A DNA stretch of 28,089 nucleotides, taken from assembly GCA_039545355.1 (NCBI GenBank), contig BCJJ01000083.1, positions 1 through 28,089 of the forward strand, written 5' to 3'. Positions 19,476-28,089 of the stretch are shown here, piece after piece. The stretch's first letter is position 1; every line of letters begins with the position of its first letter. A program made the position numbers and the translations under genes. This stretch comes from Trichosporon coremiiforme (Eukaryota; Basidiomycota; Tremellomycetes; Trichosporonales; Trichosporonaceae). The notes under the pieces were generated by a model that did not search any database, was not told where the DNA came from, and worked only from the letters and a program-made list of their open reading frames with translations.

Positions 19476-22054
19476 TGTTGGTTGTGTTGGTGTTTTGGTA
19501 GCTAGCGATAAAGACTAGAAAGCGAGTGTAGTGTGCTGCGTCAAGCGAGCGTGTGTTTTGAAAGAGTTGAAAGAGAGAGTGTTCGTTGGGATGGAGATGA
19601 AAGAAGTCAAGACCCCCTCCTTTTATAACTCTCGAGACACTCCAACCTCGTGAGTAACTCCATGCCTCGCTGTAAGGGTCGGAGGGCGACAGCGCCGAGG
19701 AAAAAAAGCCGGTCCACGGCGCTTGTGCAGCGCGATAACGGGAGCAGCCCACACATCAATCCGGGGTGCTCAACTTTACCTTCCCCCGGATAAAGCGCTG
19801 CAGGCCTGCAGCCCTGCCAGGAACCGGATAGGATGTACACCATAACACGAGTAGAGCCCCGTTCCTCCGGATAGCGCGCGTGCAGGATTTCGCTAGATGC
19901 CGAAAGATGTGGTAAACAAGCCGGGGCACGGCCGGGCACGGGCGAGGCGGTGGAGCTGGTCGTGGCCTCAGAATTGTGTCCGTGAGGGCACGGCAAAGTT
20001 AGGATCAGAGACGCCGCGACTGCGCCCAGGAAGGGGGTGCGCGGCGTCAAGTGCTGCACGCGATAAGCTCCTGAGCAAATTAGTCATATGGATCAACCTG
20101 ACCTGGAGGATGTCGGTATTCCCATCTCGTCCAGGGTTGCCCGTGCCAGGAATTGCCCGTAGACTGACATTCATAGAATCCGACGCGGCCGTCCGGGCCT
20201 TCCCATTGGACCCTGCCGCTGTCCTGGCTCGTGAAGCTCCGAGCGCATTCTTGCGAATCCCTGGCGCCGGTATCAGGAGCGGATCTGCACTGTGGTAGGA
20301 TTCCGCCAAAGACGTTTAACCCCGCGTTCAGTCAGGGGAACCGCAAAGTCTGGGTGCATCCAGACAACTGCGCTCCAAAGATCTAGAAGTGATCTATGAC
20401 TCGGCGCGCTAGCTAGTACTAACCAAGCTGGATATATATGAACATTGCAGCTGCGCAGATGGACTATTGACGCTCGATGCAACTTTCGATCTCCAGAACG
20501 CAAGAAAGGGGTTGCGCCTCGTTGTGATCTCTGGCACTGCTTTTTAGCACGCGTGAGTAACGGCCTCCGCAGCCCCGGTGTGAGAACGGCCTTGTAGCGA
20601 GCGCCGTGCTGGCTGGAGCGAAGAAAAAACTCATCGACAGCGCCATTCCCACGGCAGCAAAGACTACCACATGGATGTCCCTGGTCGTTCCTTATCTCAG
20701 AGTCCTTCCTCTGGTGTTAGCCGTGGAGGCTGACCCGGGAAGATGGAGGAATGGGGGCAAATTGTTCACGTGGTATGACGAGATTAGGTGTTGGTTCTTG
20801 GGAATGTCAAGTTGTGGGGGGGCGTCGTGGACGTAGAACGGTGAGGCGGTGACCAGGACTCCTGGTGGGGCTTCGTGGGTCCAGACAACGGCCATCAACT
20901 AGCGACGCGCAGTCGGCTGCGGCCGCTTGTCCGTCCCTGCGAGGGCCTCAGATCTTCAGCCAACGGCGTCCTCTGAATGTAATCTGGCTCTAATCACACA
21001 GCGTCAAGCGACCCACCTGGTCCCATATGTGCGGAATTTGAATTTTGCAGTAGTCGAAAATAGCCCAAGCCCAAGATTCCGGTGACTTAGCCATTGGCAG
21101 ACACGAGTCGAGGCGGTGACGTATACCAACTCCCACCTAACCTCCATCGGTGTGCCTGCACTTCACCGAGGTTCCTGCGAGTCTGTCCTGGAGAAGCCAC
21201 GCGAGAAGCACCACTCGATTGCCCGAAAGCCATGCAGAGCAATTGACAGAACTTCGGTCTGGACTGAGCGGAGCCAGAGCAATCATCCTCGATCGGATCC
21301 CGGGAAGACCTCGAATCGTTGGTGACGGCAGTTTCCGGCGACGGCAGCAAACGACGTGCAACTGTCTTGCCCATCGCTTGTTTGTCGCGCACCGCTCACC
21401 CGTCGTTGAAAGGAACAGGGATCCGCGGCCGAACAACAGTCGAGTATGCCTCTTTGCACAGCCGCCTACGAGGTTGAGGGGTGTCACTTTGAGGAACACG
21501 GCACCCACACGAGTGCCTGTCCCCGAATGTGACGAGAAAATCAGTGGAGCTCGTCAGGTCGTAAGTGCTTTTCCCGCGATCCCAAGGTCACTGACTTTTG
21601 CCTGACGTTCCTCACTCCTGAGAGTTCTCTTCCCGAGGTCGTGTTTGTCGCAAACCCGCGGCCACTGTTTGTTCACTCACCGCCCGCGGCCGCCAGCAGG
21701 TTCAAGCGCTCGGTCAGCAGAACACCTTACCTTGCAGCTTCCGTCTCTAACATGTCACCAACATGCACACTTACAACTTCGCCTCCAAGGACTTCAACAG
21801 CCGCCCTCCACACCAGGTCTGCATGCACTCTTCGAGCATCTCTTCCATCCCACCAACGGACATGCGACCTGAACGGCAAATGGACTGTGAGAGCGCAAGT
21901 TGCCGATGTTGAAGGCCGAGGCAAGGCGAAATCGCCGTGTCGCCAAGATCAGAGTCGCTCCTCTGCTTGGTCAGCTGTCGTCGTACTCAGCTGACTTCCC
22001 TCATCCCCAACTCCGCCCATCTCCCCACTAATATCGCAGCATCCACCCTTCAGA
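19476..22054. other. Gene-poor intergenic region with two promoters
   Basis: 2.6 kb between two divergently transcribed genes. The left 150-250 bp is the promoter and leader of the secreted beta-barrel gene; the right few hundred bases form the leader of the alcohol dehydrogenase. Open frames here, including 20464-20670 minus and 21150-21605 plus, lack motifs and splice patterns. A 49-codon ORF at 21763-21912 plus is the only coding-like small frame. A TATATATA-like stretch lies near 20432. Confidence 0.55.
19619..19627 (-). promoter_or_regulatory. TATA box of the secreted beta-barrel gene
   Basis: On the minus strand this reads TATAAAAGG, a near-consensus TATA element, 144 bp upstream of the ATG at 19475. 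It agrees with the strong codon bias of the gene. Confidence 0.6.
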
Positions 22055-23247
22055 ATGTCTACTACGACCATCCTGGCATGGGTAGCACTTGACAAAACGG
22101 CTGGCGATGGGAATCTGAAGTTTGAGGAGGTTGAGTCGAAGAAATGGGACGACGACAACATCGATGGTGTGTCTTCCCTCACTACTTGCACTGACGTCAG
22201 TCAAGATCACGTACTGCAGCATGTGCGGTACTGATCTGTCCGCGATCTCTGGCGAGCTCGGCCCCATCAATCCTCCGAAGGTGTGCGGCCACGAGATCGT
22301 CGGTGAGGTCACCCGCGTCGGATCGGAGGTGAAGCATGTGAAGGAGGGCGATAGCGTCGTCATAGGCCCGCAGTGTGACTCCTGCCGCGAGTGCGAATGG
22401 TGCCAGAACGGTAAGCCTTTCCCTGAACTCACAATCTGACCTCAGGCGAGGAGCAGTTCTGCCCACAGATGTGCTGGACGTATCTCTCTCCGTTGTGTGT
22501 AGGGAACTCGAAGGGAATGATCAATCAAGGCGGCTATGCGAAGGTGTGGAGGGGCTCGGCTCGCTTCGCGAACAAGGTGCCCGACAGCATGGACCCCGCC
22601 GATGCTGCAGCGCTGGTGTGTACGGGCATCACGTGCTACTCACCACTGAAGCGCTATGGCGCCGGAACGACTGCTAAGCGTGTCGGCATCATCGGTGTCG
22701 GGGGCGTCGGACACGTCGGAATCATGATCGCCAAGGCTATGGGCGCGGACGTTACAGCGATCAATCGCGGGACGCGCAAGGAGGCCGACGCTCTCAAGCT
22801 CGGTGCCTCGAAGTACATCGCTACTGGAAGCGACCTGGAGAAGGACTTTGAGGGTCACGAACGCTCGCTCGACTTAATCATCTGCACCATCAGTGAGTGT
22901 TGCTCGGCAATAGACCGCTGACGCCAGACCCGCAGCAGCTGCCTGTCGCCGACTACATGCGCCTCCTGCGGCCCATGGGCACGATCGTCGTCGTGGGTAT
23001 CGTCCCTGACCCGATCAGCATTTCCTCCCGCCCTTTGATCTGGTTGGGGGCGGCGGTCGCCGGTTCCCCCATCGGGTCGCCCGGCGAGATCAAGGAGATG
23101 CTCGACCTGGCTGTGGAGAAGGGTGTCAAGCCTTGGGTGCAAAAGTACAACATGGACGACATCAACCAGGCAGTGAAGGACATGAAGGCCGGCAAAGCCC
23201 GGTACCGCTTCGTCCTCGTGAATACCGACAACGGCGGGGTTTTGTAG
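22055..23247 (+). CDS. Zinc alcohol dehydrogenase, CAD/ADH6-like, 362 aa
   Basis: Medium-chain, zinc-dependent, probably NADP(H)-using alcohol dehydrogenase of the cinnamyl-alcohol-dehydrogenase/yeast Adh6 type, reducing aromatic or branched aldehydes in the cytosol. Exons: 22055-22166, 22201-22410, 22446-22892, 22928-23247 (1089 nt, in frame); introns 34, 35 and 35 nt. Catalytic zinc: C46 (in SMCGTD), GHE at 67-69 and the Cys in AALVCTGIT (about 163). Structural zinc: C99, C102, C105 and C113 in CRECEWCQNGEEQFC. Rossmann motif GIIGVGGVGHVG, followed by INRGTRKEADAL, where the Asn-Arg-Gly-Thr-Arg in place of an acidic residue favours NADP(H). C-terminal part VKPWVQKYNMDDINQAVKDM and ARYRFVLV are typical. 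Full family length. Start MSTTTILAW lies close to the first intron. A 49-codon ORF lies about 140 bp upstream in the presumed leader. Confidence 0.94.
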
Positions 23248-23773
23248 AGTGAGTGTGTGCACATGTGACATACACTCCACCCGATCCATCCATTTTCACA
23301 AACGACTGAACATTCAACACCAGCGCCTTGAGCTTCCTTATCTTCGTTCCTGACATTTCACCGCCAGACACTAACGACACCCCGTGACTCAAAGTACATC
23401 GCTGGGACTGGGCAGTCACCTCTCCTGAACGGACTTCTCCGAATTGTGGATCGCCTCAGCCGAGGGCGGCGACAAGCCGAAGGTCTTGTGCGTGCATGGC
23501 TTCAGAAACTTCCTAGACCGGTTGCGAGGGAACAGATTGCTCTGGTGGCGGGCTTTCGAGAGCGTAGGGGAAGCGAGAGTGAGGATCAAGGCGAAGTGCG
23601 CTGACAGGTAGGAGTGGAATCCAGTTCCGGATCCGGGGGAGTGGCTCGGGAGGTCTAACTTTCGCCTACGCGCAGACTGGCGCGACCCCAAGAGTTCGTT
23701 CACCAGCCCAGGTAACGCTGACCATGCAGAAAAAGCGCTGTCATTTCGAACACCAAAACCCAACATTCAACAG
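23248..23773 (+). other. Interval upstream of the viroplasmin-domain exons
   Basis: Probable 5' part of the viroplasmin-domain gene, unresolved. The same frame as the downstream exon is open at 23429-23608, interrupted by TAG at 23609-23611, then open again into the exon at 23774. Donor-like CAGGTAGGA (23605) and CAGGTAACG (23709) and acceptor-like CTAAC...GCGCAG (23675) and CAACAG (23773) sites exist, but no set gives a full in-frame model with a clear ATG. Confidence 0.35.
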
Positions 23774-24241
23774 GACTTCTACGCGGTCTTCATAGACGGA
23801 GAGAAGACCTTGTATACAGACAAGGCGAATTTCGAGACGCACATCGCCGGGTGCCCCGACGCCGAGTGGCAAAAGTTCGACAATGTCAAGGACGCTCTCG
23901 TAAGTGTCCGGCTGAGTTAGGTTTAGTGTGCTGACGCCAAGGCTTGGACCGGTGGCGGAGGCGCGAAAGCCGTCGCCGAACCCACCACCTCTGAACCGGT
24001 CACGGGAACCGCGAGCGAGAATGAACTTGGAGCTTCTAGAAACGATCTCCCTGAGAGCCCTAGGCAGGCGGAGATCGTTGACGCCGAGGACAGTGAACCG
24101 GGCGGCCGAGCGTCGCGCAGCGATTCGAGCATTGGCTCTAGAAACGACCTGCTCAACCCTCTCAGTGATGGCAGCCCGCTCAGCAGCGGCCTGAGCGTCG
24201 ATCTGCAGAGCGAACCACTGGAGGAGGAGATCATCAAATAG
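23774..24241 (+). CDS. Viroplasmin/RNase H1 N-terminal-domain protein, partial
   Basis: Two exons, 23774-23899 and 23942-24241, joined by a 42-nt GTAAGT...CTGACGCCAAG intron in phase 0. The first exon encodes DFYAVFIDGEKTLYTD, then FETHIAGCPDAEWQKFDNVKDAL and, after the intron, AWTGGGG; this is the roughly 45-residue viroplasmin-like fold found at the N-terminus of eukaryotic RNase H1, which binds nucleic-acid hybrids. No RNase H catalytic domain follows. Instead there is a Ser/Glu/Asp-rich, disordered tail with two SRNDL repeats and a stop after EEEIIK. The frame continues past that TAG for 75 more sense codons with coding-like composition. The 5' end and ATG are unresolved. In fungi this domain also occurs in uncharacterised and transposon-associated proteins. 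It could be a functional orphan gene or a decaying one. Confidence 0.5.
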
Positions 24242-24469
24242 GCCCCAGAACAGGACCAGGAGGAGGCAGATTCGATGGCCGATCAGGAAGTTGATCTCGG
24301 CTTTGTAAAGTTGGTCCCCGCAGAGGCCGAGGAGTCCGAGCCTTCCAGCCCCTTACTGTCCGCCTTGCAGCATGAGATCGAATGGTGCCGAAGCTATCCG
24401 GTGACCAACAGTAACTGGGTTCCAGTCCACTTCAGCTTTGACGGGAGGAATGTATCTTCACGATGATCG
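24242..24469 (+). other. In-frame open extension after the TAG stop
   Basis: Directly after the TAG at 24239-24241, the same frame runs 75 codons to a TGA: an acidic start (PEQDQEEADSMADQEVDLGF) then a more hydrophobic part with LLSALQHEIEWCRSYPV and WVPVHFSFDG. The composition continues that of the preceding exon. It may be a readthrough extension, a former C-terminus cut off by a point mutation, or chance. Confidence 0.35.
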
Positions 24470-25517
24470 GCGCCGTAGGCTGAGACTGCGGTCATCCGAA
24501 GCAATTGAGTCGCCTGAAATACCGGAACGCCAAACCGAGTAATTGTAACATGTTGTATCCTCTTCGACCGGTTGACTAGAGCGACCTTCTGGGTTTGTGA
24601 ACCATACATGCCAGTGTTATCAAACTCAGTGTTGTAGGACTGTCAAACGCGGCATCGCGTGATCCGAAGCTTTAACATGAAGCTGCTGCACTTGATGACG
24701 TTGCTCACTCGTTACGAGATATCAAGTGTCCTTTGGTGTGGGGAACGGATGTGATTCCAGCTTCCAGACCACTGCCGTGCACGGCGGTTCACCCGATGCA
24801 TCATGTGCTCAACAGGACTGTTGCAATGTAATTTACTGGGAGAGCGATGATATGAGACGCGGCCAGAAGCGCGTTTCATTACTCTGTGTCAAGCGCCTGG
24901 CGGGCCCTAATACATGACCTAAGTGTACCGTAAGGACGCGATCGTAACCCGCCAGGGGTACGTTCGGTGTGGGGCGCACGGCGACTGACGCGTCTGGCGC
25001 TAGCGATTGTGGTCTTCATTTTTTCATCCAAGCGAAATGAGATGACCGAGTGCAACCTTTCTCTGCAGACGATGATTGTCGCTTTTTCGTTCAAAGTCAC
25101 GCCGTACGAGCTGATGCCCTAGAGCTTGGGAGGTGACGACTGCGGACCTGCCCCTGGGAACTGACGTACGACTACTCAGCTGCACGCGCCTGATTTCGAG
25201 GGACCGATGGCTGGCTCATGAGGACGGTAGGGGAGGCAACGGTCAACCCTATTCGCGCCACCCACATACTGCTAGCCCGCCTGGCTTGTTTGTCGCTTTG
25301 CCTGTCAGCCGCGAGGCGGGCCACAAGTGTTGTCTGTTTGTCAACATCTGGCTCACAGGCTGTCCCAGGCGGATTCGACAGCCATCAACGCCGCCTCGTC
25401 TCCGTCACCGCCACTGCAGTCGCCTATTGCACTGACACACGACATTGTCAAGCTAGAAGAATACCTCCCCCGACCGCGCCAGAGAGCGAAATCCGACCAC
25501 CCGCCGCCACTTAGACC
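24470..25517. other. Intergenic, kinesin promoter
   Basis: About 1 kb with no supported gene. The last 250 bp before 25518 are rich in C/A and CACC-type motifs and form the likely kinesin leader. The rest is comparatively AT-rich near 24540-24850 with scattered stops in all frames. Confidence 0.6.
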
Positions 25518-27981
25518 ATGAGCGCGCAATATCGAGAGCCGGCCACACCAGCCAAGGTCATCACCCGACCCCGCACCATGTTCACGCCGCGCACGGCTGT
25601 GCCGCGACCAGCACTCGCGAACCACAACGACAATGTGCCCCCGCCCGACTCGCCTAGTAGGCTGTCACCCGCGCTGGGAGCGCACCCCAAGCTCAAGATC
25701 AAGTCCGCCACGACGCCCGAGGCGCGCGCCCGCATGCTCGTCAAGCCCAAGGCGACGCCGCTGGCCAAGTCCAAGTTCAACAACGTGCAGGAGGAAGACG
25801 ACGTCTGGGGAGCCGGCACGAATGTCGTCGCCGTGCTCGATTCAATGGAACCTGCCCCCAAGCTCGATGAGAAGGAGACCGTCCTCGTCACGGTCCGGTG
25901 AGTCAAGTCCTGTGGACTGCGCAACTGACGGAAGTGTGCGCCCCCACAGCGCGGCTGAGCTCAAGAGCGGCGACGCTTCGTCCGTCTGGTCAACGCCCGA
26001 CTACGACAATCGCATGATCAAGTGTCTCAAACCGCGTGATCACCAGCAGACCCAGTGGTCCTTTGGTAAGCTGCGTCGATCGTCTCATTAGCTAACCTGT
26101 ACAGACCGCATTCTGCCGCCCGAGACTGACAATGCTCGCACGTACGCTACCTCTGCTAGGGCTCACGTTCAATGTAAGCTTGCAATCGCAGTGTGTGAGC
26201 TGACAAACAGCCGCCATGGATGGGTACAACGCCGTCATCTTCGCCTACGGCCAGACTGCGTCTGGTAAGACGTTCACGCTCACGGGTGCGCCGAGCAACC
26301 CCGGTATCATTCCTCTCGCTATCGCGGACATGTTCGCGCAGATCCGCTCGACCCCTGACCGCGAGTACCTTCTCCGCGCATCGTACATTGAGCTGTACAA
26401 CGAGTGCATCATCGACCTGCTCTCGCCGACGGGCACAAAGGAGCTCACGCTGAGCGAGGGCAAGAAGAAGGGCGAGGTCGTGATCAACGGGCTTACGGAG
26501 CTCGGTGTGCGATCGGAGGAAGACGTGCGGGAGCTCCTGCGCCGCGGTGAGGAGAAGCGCAAGGTCGGGACGACGGACTGGAACGCGCGCTCATCGCGTT
26601 CCCACTGTGTGCTGCGCCTCGTTATCGAGTCGCGCGTGCGTTCTGATAACGCCTACACGCCTGGCCGTGACAAGGCGACGCGCATCAGCACGCTGTCCAT
26701 CATCGACTTGGCTGGTTCCGAGAAGCACACGAGCTCCAAGGAGCGCAATGCCGAGGGCAAGCACATCAACCAGTCGCTGCTCACGCTCAAGATTGTCATC
26801 TCAAAGTTGGCCGACATGGCGCAGAAGCGCACGGTCATGCACGTCAACTACCGTGACAGTAAATTGTGAGCTGAAAAGATGCGGATCGAGCTGACGCCAG
26901 GACGCGACTGTTGCAACCGTCTCTGTCCGGTGACGCGCTTATCTCGGTGATCTGCACGATCTCCCCGGCATACATCAACGTGGGCGAGTCGAGCTCGACG
27001 CTCGGCTTCGCGCAGGGCCTGAAGCGCGTCGTGCTCTCTGCGAAGCGCAAGGACGTGCACGACCCTGAGGCACTGATCCAGCAGTACCAGAACGAGATTG
27101 CAGAGCTTCGCGCCCTCCTGCGCCAGAAGGACTCGCAGCCGCCGTCGCTGTCGAGCAAGAGCGACCGCGCTCGCGATGCGGAGATGGAGAGCCGCCTGAC
27201 AGAGCTGAAGAGTCTGATCCTGAACTCGTCTACGGTCGACGAGGCTGGCTCGCAGCCGCACGTCATGCGCCCCCTCTCGCCGACCAAGGTGCGCTACGAG
27301 GAGCTAAACTACGACAAGACGAGCTCCAAGCTGCAGGAGGAGCTGCACCTCGCCGAGCTGCGGAACAGCGAGCTCGAGGACGAGGTCGCGCAGCTCAAGG
27401 CCGAGCTGGACATCCGGCCGAAGGATGCGGACGAGCGCGTCGTCGCGCTGCAACAGGAGGTGAACCAGCTGCGTATGATTGCATCCGACTACGAGCGGCA
27501 CCTGCGCGAGCCGGACCGCAAGGTTCGCGAGGACGTCGAGAAGGAGTGGAAGGGACGGTACAACCAGCTCGAGAACCGGCTCGCGTCCAAGACGACGTGG
27601 GCGGAGCGCCTCGACGAGAACTTACGCCGCACGTTTGCGGAGAAGGCGGCCCTGGAGCTGCGCTGCAAGGAGGCCGAGGCCAAGGTGCTCGCCGTATTCG
27701 AGTGGGTCACGAATGCGCTCGACGGCGAGAACGGCGACGAGTACTATGACGACGAGGAGGAGAGCGACCACGACACGGTCGGCGACTTTGGCGCCGGCGC
27801 GCACATGAATGGCACCAACGGCATGTCCAGGCGGAGACGGGGTAGGAACTCGAGCCGCGACTGGCAGTCCGAGTTCCAGAGCTTCGTCGGCAGTCTTGGC
27901 GCTCGTCCGCCCAGGAATAAACTCCTCAGGGACGAGACCGTCCCCGCCCTCGCTAGCGTCGAGGACGACGACATGTTCTAG
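25518..27981 (+). CDS. Kinesin-7 (CENP-E/Kip2-like) motor, 766 aa
   Basis: Plus-end-type microtubule motor. Exons: 25518-25897, 25950-26065, 26105-26173, 26211-26865, 26901-27981 (2301 nt, in frame); introns 52, 39, 37 and 35 nt. The N-terminal 120 residues are disordered and basic with ATP-X-K and TPR-like phosphosite sequence. The motor runs from VLVTVRAAEL (about 124) to LGFAQGLKRVV (about 451). P-loop GQTASGKT at 202-209, with the Ala typical of kinesin-7; switch I NARSSRSH at 313-320; switch II DLAGSE at 354-359. One oddity: SLLTLKIVISKL, where the family usually has Gly in place of this Lys (LTLG-VI). After the motor, a coiled coil begins at about DPEALIQQYQNEIAELRALL and recurs in EELHLAELRNSELEDEVAQL. 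The acidic DDEEESDHD stretch is followed by a basic RRRRGR patch. Length resembles yeast Kip2. Likely role: cytoplasmic microtubule dynamics, nuclear or spindle positioning. Confidence 0.93.
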
Positions 27982-28069
27982 GCTGCGCGCGATCCTGTCC
28001 GCCGCGTCGACACCGGCCTCCGCAATGTCCTCGGTGCCGCCGAGTTGTGATCTAAGTAGTGACTTGATA

Positions 28070-28089
28070 CCCCCCCCCCCCCCCCCCCC
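28070..28089. repeat. Terminal poly-C run
   Basis: Twenty uninterrupted C bases end the window. This is not a fungal telomere repeat (C-rich strand CCCTAA-type). It is more likely a sequencing or assembly artefact at a contig edge. Confidence 0.7.

Noticed and set aside
20464..20670. 68-codon minus-strand frame with a signal-like hydrophobic start
   Set aside because: It has a hydrophobic N-terminus but no further structure, promoter or splice pattern, and probably occurs by chance.
1..28089. tRNA, rRNA, CRISPR or transposon ends
   Set aside because: I looked for B-box-like GGTTCRA sequences, rRNA-like blocks, regular spacer repeats and terminal inverted repeats and found none that held up. 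The few GTTCGA hits are not in cloverleaf context.

Overview
The window looks like a complete small contig from a GC-rich basidiomycete yeast, most plausibly a Tremellomycete of the Trichosporonales type. The genes are eukaryotic and intron-dense. Introns are mostly 34-67 nt, begin GTGAGT/GTAAGC/GTGAGC and end in a CTGAC/CTAAC branch-like motif just before CAG. Products include a kinesin, an F-box protein, a twin-CX9C mitochondrial protein and Kex2-processed secreted proteins. The last 20 bases are an uninterrupted C run, which looks like a contig-end artefact. The taxonomic placement is inference; no rRNA or other marker is present.

Layout. (1) 7-1551, minus: remains of a multi-pass membrane protein whose transmembrane segments lie in different frames with no introns to join them; probably a pseudogene. 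(2) 3346-4290, minus: a Pro/Gln/Ser-rich single-exon protein, followed by a 3.1 kb stretch with no gene I can support. (3) 7400-16477, minus: four genes in a head-to-tail row: a 4CL-type acyl-CoA ligase ending in AKL (5 exons), a secreted calcineurin-type metallophosphoesterase/5'-nucleotidase-like protein (11 exons, including 23-nt and 18-nt micro-exons), a CoA-binding-domain protein that also ends in AKL (3 exons), and an 890-aa F-box protein with a Cys/His cluster (3 exons). (4) 17272-17787, plus: a CHCHD5/Mix14-type protein with four CX9C motifs, sharing a 794-bp divergent promoter region with the F-box gene. (5) 19011-19475, minus: a small secreted double-psi beta-barrel (RlpA-like) protein. 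(6) 22055-23247, plus: a zinc, NADPH-type cinnamyl-alcohol/ADH6-like dehydrogenase (4 exons). (7) 23774-24241, plus: a viroplasmin/RNase H1 N-terminal-domain gene whose frame stays open for 75 codons past an in-frame TAG. (8) 25518-27981, plus: a kinesin-7 (CENP-E/Kip2-like) motor with 5 exons.

I rebuilt the exon joins by hand; every multi-exon model listed with high confidence closes in frame. The genes do not form one pathway. The clearest functional link is that two CoA-related proteins in the same gene row both end in a canonical PTS1 tripeptide, so a peroxisomal CoA/acyl-CoA role is a reasonable hypothesis. The most unusual non-coding signal is a set of heptamer repeats: five separate 7-bp units, each present in three copies, in two intergenic regions, all of which can be rotated to the form CCWGNNN or a close variant on the minus strand.
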